Notes: generated by a model not told the origin, from the letters alone. A DNA stretch of 64,000 nucleotides from Scolanthus callimorphus (GCA_033964015.1 CM066915.1:3762575-3826574), one strand, 5' to 3'. Shown: positions 1 through 12,111, counted from the stretch's first letter. Numbers and translations: made by a program.

Positions 1-305
1 TAATAATTAGCCTGTACATAAATACTAATGAGTACAAGCTCTGATAGTCATAAATTTCGCAATGTGCCCAACATTAAGCTTGAAATATGAAACATTCACG
101 TTTTCTCGATTTTGCATGTCAAAAATTGGTTGCCATGGAAACTGGGCCGTTAACACTGGCATGTCATTTACACCAAAATTCCCAAGATAAATTTTAGGAA
201 AAGTCACGAAGTTTCACCATTGACCCAGTTAGTGCAAGCGGGCCTATTTCATGTGTTGAGTGGTAGAAAAGAACCCCTTTTATAATACTCCTAAAACGCC
301 CTGCG
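1..305. other. No gene seen
   Basis: AT-rich sequence without convincing coding signal, splice-bounded exon or repeat structure. The short open frames here lack recognisable motifs. Confidence 0.6.
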
Positions 306-781
306 TAACAGACTATGCTAGTCCGAAGGTGACAAAAAAACAAGTTTACTTTTTTATAACTACTTTGGAGTCTTTCACATCAAGTATCGTTTCCACGACA
401 ACAAGTCACTCGCATTTTATAAATCAGGATACTTTTTTATAACTTGTTTGGAGTCTTTCACATCAAGTATCGTTTCTATGACAACAAGTCATTCGCATTT
501 TTACAAATCAGGATACTTTTTTATATTTAGTTTGGAGTCTTTCACATCAAGTATCGTTTCTATGACAACAAGTCACTCGCCTTTTTACAAATCAAGAAGG
601 AATATGATAGTCCAAAGGTGACAAATCATGTAATACTTTAATAAGTAGTTATAAAAAAGTATATTCCTTCTTGATTCATTTGTAAAAATGCGAGTGAATT
701 GTTGTCATGGAAATGATACTTGATGTGAAAGACTCCAAAGTAAACTTGTTTTATTGTCACCTTCGGACTAGCATAACAGAC
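306..781. mobile_element. hAT-like MITE with 8-bp target duplication
   Basis: The outer 8-bp direct repeats TAACAGAC (306-313 and 774-781) flank an element at 314-773 whose ends are inverted copies of TGCTAGTCCGAAGGTGAC. Inside are three direct copies of a ~75-bp block (starting GGAGTCTTTCACATCAAG) and one inverted copy near the right end, so the DNA could fold into a hairpin. No ORF of note. TIRs with an 8-bp duplication fit a non-autonomous hAT element (family knowledge); the superfamily is inferred. Confidence 0.75.
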
Positions 782-847
782 GTTGCCCAGCAAGATAAAA
801 AACGCGGGGCCAGTCTATTAGCCGATATTCCCTCTACGGAAGGGGTC

Positions 848-1225
848 TGTTGCGCGGCCCCATGTGCCTGTGTGGATGATCCGGTCCCCAATAGAAGGAA
901 GCACACGAGAAGTAAATCACAAATGTACATATAATTCGAATATAAAGTATATACTAAACTAATAATAAACAACACGAAAACCAGACAAACTTTGAAAATC
1001 CGAAAACTTGGAAAATCCTTAATCCGCTTGATAACTTGATAACTCCAAAACTCGTAAACAACTTGATAACTCAAAGACTCAAACTCAACTCTTTTAGACC
1101 TTGAAAACGCCTATCTAAAATAACCCACGCGTGATACATGATATTTACAATAAACTGTCAATCAAGATGTCATTCAAAACTCAGCCAATCAAATATTAGA
1201 AATGAACAATTGAAGTAACACAACA
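848..1225 (-). repeat. Gypsy 3' LTR
   Basis: 378-bp LTR starting tgttgcgcgg and ending cacaaca on the plus strand. It is the downstream LTR because the coding region is on the minus strand. A purine-rich tract (plus-strand cctcccccctc, 1231-1241) lies next to it on the internal side and is the likely polypurine primer. Confidence 0.9.
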
Positions 1226-1428
1226 TGTTTCCTCCCCCCTCATTTTTTTTTTTTTTTGTCCTTTATATGGATATATCATTTCTCTAAAAATAAAGCGAAA
1301 AATGTTCATGACCGGAAGAACTGCCGCTCGATAAAGTTCTATAATACGTATAATACAAATTGAAAGTCCGCTTCAGAGTCCAGGTTAATGATTCGGATAA
1401 TGTACAATCCTTTTAGCAGGACGTTGTC

Positions 1429-2620
1429 TTAACTGGTATCTCCCTCTCCTCTCGGTACAATAGGTACTTTGTCAGTTTCATCGTTCGGTACTTCGTCGTT
1501 CCTCTCCCCTTCCGAATCACTGGTACTATCTGTATCCTCCTCTGATTCCTCGCCACTTCCAATATCGTCATTGAAATCTGCTGGCACTTTACGCAATCTA
1601 TCACGCGGTAAATATCGGCGTTTTTCATCACCAAAGTCAATCTCATAGCAAGGGTGCACACACTTAACTACGTTGAATGGACCTTTCCAGCGAAGACCCA
1701 ATTTATTTGCCTTAGATCTGGGGTCAAACACCAATACAAAATCTCCAAGTTCCAGATGTGAATTAATCTTCTTCCTGTCCGCATATGTTGCAGCATTTGC
1801 TTGCCGTAGATTCATCCTTTCCCTCGCAATATCATACATCAATGTCAACTCCTGTTTGAACCTCTCAAAGGAATAATGTCGGGCTTGCGAAGAACCATAT
1901 AATATGTCCAAAGGGATTGCAAGTTTACGCCCTCCAAACATGAGTTCTGCTGGACTATATCCCGTAGATGAATGAATAGAAGAATTGTATGCGTATGATA
2001 GCTCACGTAACCACAGATGCCATTCCGGTTTGGTTTCTTTTCCCTGTTGGCTGTTGATGTAGGTCCTAAGGTACTTCTTGATAACACTGTTTGATTGTTC
2101 TGTAAGTCCATTCGCCTGTGGGCGGTATCCACTTGTTCTTAATTTCCTTACACCCAACTGAGTCATCAAACACTGAAAGAGTTCTGCCTCATATGCAGGA
2201 TCTTGATCAGAATATAATTTCAATGGTATTCCAAAAGTCAGAAAATAATCAAATAAAGCTGTACTCGCTGTTGGTGCAGTTCTGTCTTTAAGTGGATAGC
2301 ACTTTACAAATTTACTATATTGATCATTAACAACTAAAATGTGTCTGTATCCCTCAGCGGTTACTGGTAAATCTACGATGAAATCAATTGAGATCAATTC
2401 TAATGGCCGATATGGCCAGTCTCTTACGCCTGTTTGTCCATGTATTTTGCCGCCAATGCGCGTTTTCTGACACAGCTCGCACTTTGATAAGAAACTCATG
2501 TACATTGTCATGCAATTTAGGCCACCAAAAGCGTTGCAAAACTCGCTGTTGTGTCTTCAAGATCCCAAAATGTCCAGCAGCCCAATCACAATGGGATAAG
2601 CGCAATATGTCAGCACGAAT
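1429..2620 (-). pseudogene. pol: Gypsy integrase
   Basis: The H2C2 zinc-binding part (H-C-D-W...H-F-G then C-E-L-C) spans a frame change near 2485, again beside an A-run on the minus strand. The catalytic core in 1429-2511 shows D (SIDFIVDLP), D (YSDQDPAY) and E (GLTEQSN), the retroviral-type DDE triad. The C-terminal region has a GPY/F-like GLRWKGPFNVV followed by an acidic tail. Integrase would join element cDNA to chromosomal DNA. Confidence 0.8.
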
Positions 2621-4140
2621 TTCCATAGGAGCCAAAAGAACATGATATCCCTGGTTGTTGAAAACAAGCGCATTATCTTGAACAGAAATACGATGTAGAG
2701 AGCGGCGATAATCCTTTGGAATAAGGTTAATGTCCTGCTGACCTTCCTCGAAATATTGAAAAGTCGTTTGTAACTCATTATCTTGACGTTGAAGGACAAT
2801 AAGTTCCACAGTGTTGTAAGCTTGATCAGTAAACTCAACAGCGTTACTAGAAATGGCAGTCCATGGAGTGCGGTCTTTTACGTTTCGACTCAAATAGTCC
2901 GCAACTACATTTTCCTTTCCGTCAAGGTACTCGATGCGCACATGAAGTTCCTCCAAATATTGAATCCAACGAAAACGTTTGTTTACTATATCTCTAAATG
3001 CTTTCAAATGAACTAGCGGTTTATGATCTGTATATACAATAAAGTCATTACCCAAAATGTACACTTCCGTCTGTTTTACCGCAAAATATACAGCTAGAAG
3101 TTCTTTATCGGTTACTGCGTAATTACGCTCCGAGGGTGCTAAGCGTTCTGCCACCAAACTTGATAGGCCTTATAATACCATTGTCCTCCTGTCCCAATAC
3201 ATAACCTATCGCAGTGTTACTCGCATCTGTCTGAAGAATGTAAGGTTTATCCACGTCAGGAAATGCCAAAAGGTCAGCGCTTGTCAAACATGCCTTAATA
3301 GCTTGAAATGCCGTCTCACAATTCTCGGTCCAATCAAATTTACAGTTCTTCTTTAGTAATCCGTTCAGTGGAGTGGCCTTGCCAGCAAAATCGGGAACAA
3401 ATTTCCTGTAATATCCAGCTAGTCCGAGAAAGCGACGCAATTGATCGGCGTTCTGAGGTCGCTCAAAACTAATAATGTCCTTGACTTACTTTGAATTGGC
3501 CTCACGCCGTCTTTCGAGATAACATGTCCTAAGAATTCAACTTCTGGCCTCGCCCACTGACATTATCCATGTTGATGCGTAAATTGCACTCTGCTAGTCG
3601 ATCCAGTACAAGCCCTACATGTATCAAATGCTCTTGCTCGCTCGCACTAAAAATAGCAATGTCATCAAAGTATGCAGCAACAAAGTCAGACATATCCTGA
3701 AAAATAGCAGAAATATTCTCCGCGAATGTAAACGGCGCTCCTAATAATCCCTGAGGCATTCTCTTCCAATGGTATTTAGCCCACGGTAATACAAATGCGG
3801 TCTTCTCCCGATCCTGTTCCCGAAGGGGTATTTGAAAGTAGCCACTCTTCAGATCAAGCACAGTAAATACTGATGATTTTCCCATGTTATCAATGATCTC
3901 ATCCGTTCTTGGAAGGGGAAATTGGCGAGCGATTGTTTTACTGTTTAATTTCCTATAATCAACACATAGGCAAATTTCACCACTACGTTTGACGATCGGA
4001 ATAATAGCAGAACCATAAGGAGATTGAGAAGGCTCTATAAAATCCTTACTCTCCAAATCTTTAATTAGAGTTGCTATCTTATCTCTTTGGCTGTATGCTA
4101 GGCGTCGTGGGGGCTCGTAAACAGGAAGGGCGTCATTCAA
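2600..4140 (-). pseudogene. pol: Gypsy reverse transcriptase and RNase H
   Basis: The frame 3529-4140 carries RT motifs including VDYRKLN, TVLDLKSGYFQIPL and the catalytic YFDD. The frame then breaks twice in short T-runs on the plus strand, near 3563 and 3486. The connection and RNase H regions follow in 3123-3440 (RFLGLAGYYRKFV, TDASNTAIGYVLGQ) and 2600-3157 (SERNYAVTDKELLA, YTDHKPL). Every catalytic block is recognisable, so damage is limited to frame changes rather than to loss of domains. Confidence 0.8.
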
Positions 4141-4142
4141 TT

Positions 4143-5356
4143 CTATGGTATGTTCGACAGGTACATTAGCGGGTTGACATTCCGGAATAGCCTCAATTTC
4201 TTTTGATATTCCCGTATCAGCCTTTGCACTTCACCAGGAATTTCAACTTGCGCTGCATTGACAGAAATAATATCCACCGATTCCTCTGTTACAGTTACTG
4301 TTTTTTGTGATTGCAATTCAGTTAACGTGCCCAGATGAGTGCCTTTGCGAATGGTCACGTCCGTACCGGAGTCATTGTAAACAGGCACTTGAATAATCTT
4401 ATCTTTCAAATCAAGCTTGAGATCCGTAACTGCTAAATCAATATCCAAGCTCCCCTCAAACAAAAATGGTGTATTCTGATCACGATCACGATTTATTTCC
4501 CTTATCTGTGCTGGAATCCAGTGCAATTCATTATTGTTAGGAATAACCGTAGCTTTGGACACTTGAATAAATGCACTAGGAATCGACGATTTCTCCTCTA
4601 AATATGGTATGTGAATCTGAGCTCCACCATCAGCTGGAATAAACGTAATAGAATGTTCGTCGTGGTCTCGTAGTGCCCCCTTAAATCGTAACTCAGAATG
4701 AATTCCAAAGATACATGTCGAGATATGTGGACTTACAAGGATAGGCTCGTATTCCATTAGATGTACTGAATTGTCAGCCTCTTAAATTTCAAGTTAAAGT
4801 GTGCAATACCGTCAAATCCAAACTGTTTCCCTGAGATTCCAACTCCCACTTTATCCACAGGAGAGAGTGGTGGCTTGGTAGACGACAAAGACCGATAAAC
4901 AGAAGTAGGGATCATGGTGTATTGAGACCCAGGGTCGTATAAGAACTCTAAGGGCGTATCAGCAACTGTAATCTCAAACTTGATCCTTGGCGCTCCCTCT
5001 AATTTCACTGTGTCTCTCGTATCATTTCGAGGCATATTCCCATCGCTAAAAGTCTCCCCGGCGTTAAAGTTTGCTCTCGAAGGCGGTGGTCCACGATCCA
5101 TACGATCAACAGGAAGCCCAGAATAATTGGGCTGTGACGGTGGCCCAGAATATTCGGGCTGGCGGCAAAATCTCATAATATGTCCTCTTAAACCACATCG
5201 ACGGCAGGTTTTTAGCTTATAACATGATGAGCGCGTATGTCCTGGTTTATTGCAGTGTTCACAAATTCCACTATAATTATATCCTCCACTATATCCTCCA
5301 TCATTGTTCTTACCGCCAGTGGACAATTTCTCGACAGTGTTCGCCAACCCTTCCAC
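4143..5356 (-). pseudogene. Gypsy nucleocapsid knuckles and protease
   Basis: The frame 4757-5356 contains two consecutive CCHC zinc knuckles (CEHCNKPGHTRSSC and CRRCGLRGHIMRFC) followed by a protease-like stretch with DPGS where the aspartic protease motif D-T/S-G would be expected. The frame then changes at 4757, at an overlapping stop and ATG, into a linker region (4143-4757) leading to reverse transcriptase. The altered D-P-G could be a family variant or a defect; I cannot tell which. Confidence 0.65.
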
Positions 5357-5366
5357 TATAGCTTTT

Positions 5367-5831
5367 CTAGGCGATCCATGCGGTCATTGTTGTAGGGGGC
5401 GGTGGCTCCCGCAGCAACTGGAATGTTTGTTGGGGCAAACGATGAGTGTTAAACTTCGATTGGGCAAGTTCTAAGATACCCTCTAAAGTTGCATTACCCG
5501 CAAGCTGCAAGATCCGTATAGGCTCTCGTATACCCTCATCTATAGAGTTTGTAACGTGATTGATAGCGATCAAATCGACAGCCTTTTCATCCCTAACATT
5601 GTAAAGTTCTTGGATAGTATTTCGCAGTTCAGTAGCAAAACCATTTATATTTGACCCTCTCTTAAACTGAAGGCTTCTTAATTTTGCCTCCAATGTACGC
5701 CTATAATCGTCGCCACAAAACTGCTTCTCTAGTGCTTTCTTGCATTCCGAATAGGATATCTTATCGTCAGAATCCGCGATGAGAGTGACAATAGCCGTAA
5801 AGGCCTTACCCTCGGTGGTGCACAACAACAA
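5367..5831 (-). pseudogene. gag: Gypsy gag, capsid region
   Basis: This frame encodes about 150 residues of capsid-like protein (helical, with a FCGDDYRR stretch). The N-terminal part of gag continues upstream in a different frame to about 6000, where FKGDNSQSFRVW can be read. The frame breaks again near 5365-5370, where the minus strand runs through an A-rich stretch and the CCHC region continues in another frame. Gag would form the particle that packages element RNA. Confidence 0.7.
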
Positions 5832-5977
5832 CTCCCTCCATTTTGCTTTGTCATGTCCCAGCGCAGAAACTTGGGCCTCAATTCAAGGATCCAAACCCGG
5901 AACGATTGTGAGTTATCTCCCTTAAACTTGGGATCTTTGGTAACCCAGGCATTATGTCGATGACCGCAGAAATCTGG

Positions 5978-5995
5978 ATCTCGGTGGGACCTCCA
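5978..5995 (-). promoter_or_regulatory. Gypsy primer binding site, tRNA-Gln-like
   Basis: Three bases inside the 5' LTR, the plus strand reads atctcggtgggacctcca. This resembles the 3' end of eukaryotic tRNA-Gln including CCA, so the minus-strand RNA would pair with that tRNA. The match is from memory of tRNA-Gln; the host's own tRNA is not in the window. Confidence 0.5.
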
Positions 5996-5998
5996 AAA

Positions 5999-6376
5999 TG
6001 TTGCGCGGCCCCATGTGCCTGTGTGGATGATCCGGTCCCCAATAGAAGGAAGCACACGAGAAGTAAATCACAAATGTACATATAATTCGAATATAAAGTA
6101 TATACTAAACTAATAATAAACAACACGAAAACCAGACAAACTTTGAAAATCCGAAAACTTGGAAAATCCTTAATCCGCTTGATAACTTGATAACTCCAAA
6201 ACTCGTAAACAACTTGATAACTCAAAGACTCAAACTCAACTCTTTTAAACCTTGAAAACGCCTATCTAAAATAACCCACGCGTGATACATGATATTTACA
6301 ATAAACTGTCAATCAAGATGTCATTCAAAACTCAGCCAATCAAATATTAGAAATGAACAATTGAAGTAACACAACA
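5999..6376 (-). repeat. Gypsy 5' LTR
   Basis: 378-bp LTR, nearly identical to 848-1225. It would hold the promoter and the R and U5 regions for the minus-strand transcript. The ORFs within it also occur in the other LTR and are not genes. Confidence 0.9.
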
Positions 6377-6615
6377 GGTCATTTTGTTTAGTAACCCCTA
6401 GGAAATTCTTGCTCTACCTCCTCGGAAATACCTACGGAAGAGCTTTTCTTGGGGTCACACCCCGTCGAAAAAAAACACGTAGGAGGCTTTTTATTATCGC
6501 ACACCCTTTGGAAGAACCTTTTCTTGGTTTGACCTCCTCGGAAAAGGTCATTTTGCTATACCCCCTCAGACAAAATCTTCTGTATTTGGGGTGCAGATAA
6601 AAAATAGAATGGCCC

Positions 6616-7387
6616 GTACCGAAAGAATGATCGTAGAGAGTAGGGAGGTAACTACCCGTATATTCCGCCTCAAAATGCGTATTCCGCCTAGAAAAAAAGG
6701 GGTAATTCCATGTCTACTATACTACTGCAGAGGATGCCGATGAACCCATTTCATTCTGCTCGAGCGCCTACAAAGACGAGCAGAAGAAGTCGAGGGGATG
6801 GACGTTAAAATAATGACGACTCTTGAGGGAACAGACATCCCCCCTCTTCCGATCCCCAGCTCTGTCTTTCAAGACAATTCGTCTTGCCAGGCGTTATGGG
6901 ACGGGAGAGCTGACACGCGCCTGGGACGAGTCGAGTCACGTGAATGAAACCCAATAGAATGAAGTGTCTGGTTACACACCGCATGCATCGTGCCTTGGAA
7001 TCCGTGGGTGAATCGAACACGGAGGCGAGAGAAACCGAGCAGAAAAGCGACTTTTTTTCATTGATATAAGCCTTTGGAATTTCATTCAATCATTTTAACT
7101 GCAATCCAATTCGACAGGGAATATAAATTTTGAAGAAAACCTACGAACATGCTTCAAAGTTTGCGGAAGACTTCGAAGAAGTGAAAGCGAAAGCGGAAAG
7201 GTGAGTGAGTGATTGGAAGAACAGAGAAAGCCTTCTGAAGTGTGTCGAACCATCCCTATTTCGTCGGGATTATCCCCCGCGAACGGCGTCAAACGTATTA
7301 TTTTCAAATGTTTGTTCAATAGACCAGAACTCGAAAAAGAATACACTACACTGGCAATCGAAGCTTGGGTTTGTCTAGACACGGTGT
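6616..7387. other. No gene seen
   Basis: Flanking DNA to the right of the split MITE. Short open frames on both strands lack motifs, and I see no TIR or tandem structure. Confidence 0.5.
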
Positions 7388-8239
7388 CAAAGGGATTCGG
7401 CAGGTCCAAAATGCATACCGGAAATGCAGACTGGAAATGCAGACCGGAAAATGCAAATAGATTGTCACTATGGCCCGATAGATAGCGCTAATCAAATCGT
7501 TTCTTTTCTATGGAAATTCCTGAAATTTGCGCGAAGATCGGAGATGAAAATGAAACTCCCTTGAGATGTAAAAGATAAAACAACCGTCTACATAGTAACG
7601 GCATCCTGACAGTTCGAATTAAGTTGTTTAACTGCAAATTTCTGCCTTTACCACAGTTTGTCAGTGTTGTAATAAAAATTATGTGCTAGCCATACCGTCA
7701 CACAATGAAATAAAACTGTTCTTTTGAGTTTTCAGAGAGAAGAGATCTGGGGTGCTTACCATTATGCCAAAATTCCCGGAAATTCCGTTTGGTAGATGGT
7801 AGATACATGGTACAGTCATTTTTTCGGTCATCCCGGTTCGAACGAGCGAAAAATTCCGGTTGGTTTGTCGAGACATAATGGTTCAAACCATTTCGGTTGG
7901 GTTGACCTGTCGTGAGAGGACTAACACCGAGAAATTAGTTTAAATCCCGAGTCCGTTGTACCGGAATGAAAGGACAACCTCAGAAGGTAACCATTCATTC
8001 CAACCGAGACTACCGAAAATTGACTGTACCATTTATCTCCCAACCGGAATTTTAGCATAATTAAGCACCCCTTTTGAGACACCCTTGCTCGTTCGAACCG
8101 GGATGACCGAAAAAATGACTGTACCATTTATCTCCCAACCGGAATTTCCGGGAATTTTGGCATAATGGTAAGCATCCCTGGTATGCATTTTCCGGTATGC
8201 ATTTTTCAGTATGCGTTTTGGACCTGCCGCAAAGCGATT
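7388..8239. mobile_element. TIR element with subterminal inverted repeats
   Basis: The element 7398-8229 begins CGGCAGGTCCAAAATGCATA and ends with the inverse (GGACCTGCCG). Flanks caaagggatt (7388-7397) and caaagcgatt (8230-8239) are a 10-bp duplication with one mismatch. Inside, blocks at 7750-7860 and 8090-8175 (taccattatgcc, cggttcgaacgag) are inverted copies. No transposase ORF. The duplication length suggests a Mutator-like non-autonomous element; that is inference. Confidence 0.65.
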
Positions 8240-8379
8240 TCACCTTGAATATTTAATACTCGATTTTTTCTAATTAGAAATTAATTAATTAATTAATTGA
8301 AAAACATATGGTGGTTAAAAATAGGGGGTTCTGGAACCCTCGGAGTTACCCTGCTATCAGGGTTTACACTGTACTATCA

Positions 8380-8800
8380 GCACAGGTGACCCAGGACAAT
8401 TGTTTGTGTACTACAACATTGTGGTAAGGGATGTTTGGACCTGTAAATTTTTAGGAAATTATCAATAAAAGTTACTGAAACTTACCATGTTGTTAGTTGT
8501 GGTTGTCCTTGATGCTCATGTGAAGTTTCATGGATTTATCTTCAATTCGCCCCCCCAAACAGAGAGAAAGACAGTCTTCTCTCTGTATGGGGGCGAATTG
8601 AAGATAAATCTGTGAAACTTCACATGAGCATCAAGGACAACCACAACTAACAACATGGTAAGTTTCAGTAACTTTTATTGATAATTTCCTAAAAATTTAC
8701 AGGTCCAAACATCCCTTACCACAATCCCCATATAAACCCTATATTACTGTCAATACTTCGATGTTGTAGTACACAAACAATTGTCCTGGGTCACCTGTGC
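8380..8800. mobile_element. Foldback (long palindrome) element A
   Basis: The arms are near-perfect inverted copies (gcacaggtgacccaggacaa at 8380; ttgtcctgggtcacctgtgc ending at 8800), meeting near 8550-8590. The right arm has ~35 extra bases (8724-8760). Each arm contains a splice-donor-like acatggtaagt read outward. The arm sequence is clearly related to the foldback at 13198-13459. Confidence 0.8.
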
Positions 8801-8829
8801 CATCAGGGCTACAACACTGCATCTCTCAC

Positions 8830-9146
8830 GTTGATTTAATTTATTCGCGATCCGGTGGTGCGCGTTGTTTTTCGGGGAAAAGACGGAATCGGTTGACTTT
8901 TTGTGCCTAACTATGAATCATAGAATATGTTGAGAATTCCGGGAGATTTGATGCTTTAACGTGGATCAGACTGGGAGATTCCAGGATAAAACCTGGAGAA
9001 TTGTCGGTGCCTAATGACGCAGCTTAAGGCTCTTCATCTGTGTTGATAAGAATCAGCTCCAATAGGGCATTTGCACTAACTGGGTCACGTGGGTCAAATG
9101 GCAAAATGGCCTACTGGGTCAAATGGCCTATTGTCAGAAATTGTAT
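8830..9146. other. No gene seen
   Basis: AT-rich flank with short repeats of the phrase 'gggtcaaatggc' near 9090-9130. No coding or mobile signal beyond that. Confidence 0.5.
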
Positions 9147-9336
9147 TGTGTGGTTCCAGAAATTATCCATACCCCCCTATGGAAGGGCATTGGAAATTCC
9201 GTAGGGTGGGAGGGTCAATTTACCTGATCATTTCCATACATATACTGTATTTTTCCTTGGAAATTCCAGAGGGTGGGGTGGTCACTTTCCAACACCCTTC
9301 CGTGGAGGGGGTACGGATATTTTCTGGAACCACACA
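9147..9336. mobile_element. 190-bp MITE
   Basis: TIRs TGTGTGGTTCCAGAAA (from 9147) and the inverse TTTCTGGAACCACACA (to 9336) enclose a GC-skewed core with tacccccctatgg and its partial inverse. No ORF and no clear target duplication. Confidence 0.65.
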
Positions 9337-9838
9337 TTTACAGTTTAGAAGATAGTCTAACGAGTATAGCATGTGAAGGAATGTTTAAAAGCTGACTATA
9401 TGAGGACTTCGGCTTCGGCTCAGACATTAACTCATTGTGCGGGCTTTGAAATCATGTCAAGTCCTCATATAGCCGCAGCGCCTTTTGAATTACTTAGAAT
9501 ACCCAATTATGCATGACCTAATTAGCCAACACATTCAGAGGGGAAATGAATGCTTAACATAACTGCTTTCATTTTTTAAAATGTCTCATGCACCTATCAA
9601 TGTTTTGCCACAGGATAAGGGAGGGGGCGACCCCACGGAATCACGTACAGGCAGCCCAAGTATATGTATCAGTCAATGGTTTATTGGTTGATTGGTACCG
9701 TTGTATATCAAAATACATAAGCATTAGGTTCCAATAAATGTGTAGTTAAAAACAAAATTGCAGATAAAGTTCAGTCCGGCGGGGCGAGGCGATGCCATTA
9801 CTGTTCACCCTTTACTGTTTTTTTTTCCTTTCAATTCC

Positions 9839-9855
9839 AGCGGTGACCATGCCCT

Positions 9856-9895
<40 letters not shown>

Positions 9896-10641
9896 GGGCT
9901 AGAGAAGATTCAAAATACCCCACGGTGGGAAAGACAAAAAATGACAAAAAATGGACAAATGCCCCTGCCTCCGAGACCAGAAAAAGACACTGAAAGATTC
10001 CATCACACTGCATTACAAAGCTTCACAACAAAATATTTCTGCTCAGAACTTCAACTCCATTCATTCTGTCCGTGCATTTATAATTCGTTTTTCAACTGTG
10101 TATTTAGTTTTCTCGTCTCTGAGCGAGTTCTCATTTCACTGAAAGCGAAACAAAATATAAAGTAAACAAGTGAAACAAATCTGTCTCAAATTATAATTGA
10201 AATTCTTCTTCTACTAAGGTATTACAATAGTAGACACACCTTCAAAAGTCTCCACTGATTTCTCTCGCCCATTCGCGGTTGTAGCCATTTGGCTACATAT
10301 TCCATTCATTTGCCGTCCCCGGCATCTCTCCATCTCAACACTAGAGTGGCGTATATGGGCCATGCTCAGCATTTTATTTTCTGTGACGTTATTTTCTGTT
10401 ACTGGGACATAGTAACTGCCAATTGGTAGTTATAACTGGTCAGGGAAGTGAACTGGTTCTGCAAAACGCAACGTGCTAAAGATTGTGAAAGAGAACCAAA
10501 ATTTTCCACCACCCTCCCCTGGAGAAAAAAAAATCCCGACCCCGAAGCCAGCCAAATTTGCAAAATTCCCCACCCCAGAGAACCCAGTGGTGTGCAAATG
10601 CCCCACGGGTCCGAGGGGGTGGGAGGGGCATGGTCACTGCT
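9839..10641. mobile_element. TIR element with long poly-C tract
   Basis: Inverted ends AGCGGTGACCATGCCC (9839) and GGGGCATGGTCACTGCT (to 10641). A run of 37 C residues (9857-9893) sits just inside the left TIR. The plus-strand ORF with a proline run is only translation of this C-run. Blocks such as aaattccccacc near the right end resemble sequence at 23130-23220 and 31150-31280. Confidence 0.55.
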
Positions 10642-11334
10642 TAAATTGAGTGATACATAATGGCTATAAAACGTTTATTCTGGCTTGGCAATTTATTGTG
10701 TTTATATGGCTTTGTATTGATAAACTCAATAAATTGCTATAAAATCGTGACTGAGTTCTGGTAAATTATGGCAACTAAAAGTAGAAGACTTACATGAAGT
10801 TGTCCTGATGTCTCATGATGTCCTTTCCTCGTCTAGAGGCTTTAAATAGTATTTTCCGAGGGTTCTACCAGACACACCTAACCCGAGGTGAAGGCTCACT
10901 ACAAGAATCTCGAACACCGTACATCGCGACCGAATTTCTTCGATAAATCGCCACTCGATCGGTGACCTAATCACACCAGGAGAACCGTCTTGCATACATG
11001 TTTCCTACAAAGCAGTGCTGTCTCGATTAAAACATCCGAACAAGGTGAATTTTGGTGTTTTTTCCGTAAAACTTCGACAAACCACTTTCACAGACTTGCG
11101 AAATCAAAGCCATTTGGCCCCTGGAAAACCGTTGCTCCAGTTACAGCGTTTTGGTAGCCAGGCCTTCTAGTTTGATAGCCAGGCCTTCTAGAAAAGCGTC
11201 ACTGTCACATGTAGGGGCAGGCTAAAGTTGCTCATTCACAATCCCTATGGGTACCCTACAGGAAATAAAAATCTAATGTTGACATTTTCAATGGCCAATC
11301 ACGTAGCGAGTTTGATCAACGACAGGGGCCATTA

Positions 11335-11744
11335 ATGTGGCCATTAAAACCAAATAGGGACAAGATTAAAACGCACCCCCCCCCCCCCCCCCCCCCCCTG
11401 GTGAAGTCTAGTCTAGGTTTAAACTCTACCTTATTGTCCTTTTTCTTGAAGGAAGAATCTTCATATGTAATTTTATTTTCTAGATGGGCTAACTCATCTT
11501 GCTATACTGCATGTTTGCTGTCATTGTACACAATGAAAGTGACAAGGATTACAGTGGATGACAAACCATGGTTGGTAGATCCCATACCAGACCACCCATC
11601 TGCATGGAAACCTGTAAGAAAGATAAAAAAGAGCAAAGCATACAGGAGAATGAGAGAACAGATCGTGCTGAAAGGATGGCCTGATCGTTGTGGTTTTGGA
11701 TCGAAGGTACAATGTTATTTCTTTGATATTTCGATGTTAGGGTC
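11335..11744 (+). CDS. Possible isolated exon, unknown protein
   Basis: I do not recognise this product. A plausible exon runs from acceptor ttttctag (ends 11482) to donor aag/gtaca (near 11706). Its frame has a basic stretch (WKPVRKIKKSKAYRRM) and RCGFGSK at the donor. It could equally be a remnant of a mobile element, because it abuts the 27-bp repeat at 11718-11744. A 23-C run lies upstream at 11376-11398. Confidence 0.25.
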
Positions 11745-12111
11745 TGTTATTAGACCAGAAACTCTATTTTCTGTAGCAGAGATGGTTTTGACATTTTTTT
11801 AAATTTAAGCCCCAAGCCATGTGATTTTCTGGACAGGATTCCAGCGAGACTTATCTTTATTGGCTAAGAAACCTAATTTAAGTAAATCAGCATGCACGTG
11901 CAACTGGCAGCTGGGCTAAATTATAATTCAGAGCTGCTACGAGTCAGTCGTCAATATAAATAACTGCTATTAAACCTCAGACCTCCATTTCTTTACAATA
12001 GGCTTGAATAATTTAGTAAATAGGTACCGAGCCGATGAAATACCAACAGGCAAAACTGAAAAATATCTTATAGAAACGTCAGAAAAAGACCATGCATGCG
12101 AATGGCAAATA

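Larger units (their letters stand above)
848..6376 (-). mobile_element. Full-length Ty3/Gypsy LTR retrotransposon, frameshifted
   Basis: Two 378-bp LTRs (848-1225 and 5999-6376) of the form TG...CA flank 4.8 kb of minus-strand gag-pol. A 4-bp target duplication GGTC is at 844-847 and 6377-6380. Domains in minus-strand order are gag, two CCHC knuckles, protease, reverse transcriptase, RNase H, then integrase with an H2C2 zinc site and a GPY/F-like tail; this order is Ty3/Gypsy. The LTRs differ at a single base by my reading (cttttagacc against cttttaaacc), so the insertion is young, yet the coding region is split over several frames. No envelope ORF is visible. Confidence 0.92.
817..6615. mobile_element. 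GGGCC-ended MITE split by a Gypsy element
   Basis: The left piece (817-847) begins GGGCCAGTCTATTAGCC and the right piece (6377-6615) ends TAGAATGGCCC. Between them lies the whole Gypsy element plus its 4-bp duplication. Without Gypsy the element is about 266 bp and consists of imperfect ~50-bp repeats built on CCCCTCGGAAA and ACGGAAGAG. A cleaner copy of the same family lies at 26550-26852, which identifies the split pieces. The TIRs are decayed here and no target duplication was found. Confidence 0.65.

Noticed and set aside
757..1074. 105-residue minus-strand ORF, repeated at 5878-6225
   Set aside because: It lies in the Gypsy LTRs and appears twice only because the LTR does.
9758..10165. 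ORF with a polyproline run
   Set aside because: The run is a translated poly-C tract inside a TIR element; no domain.
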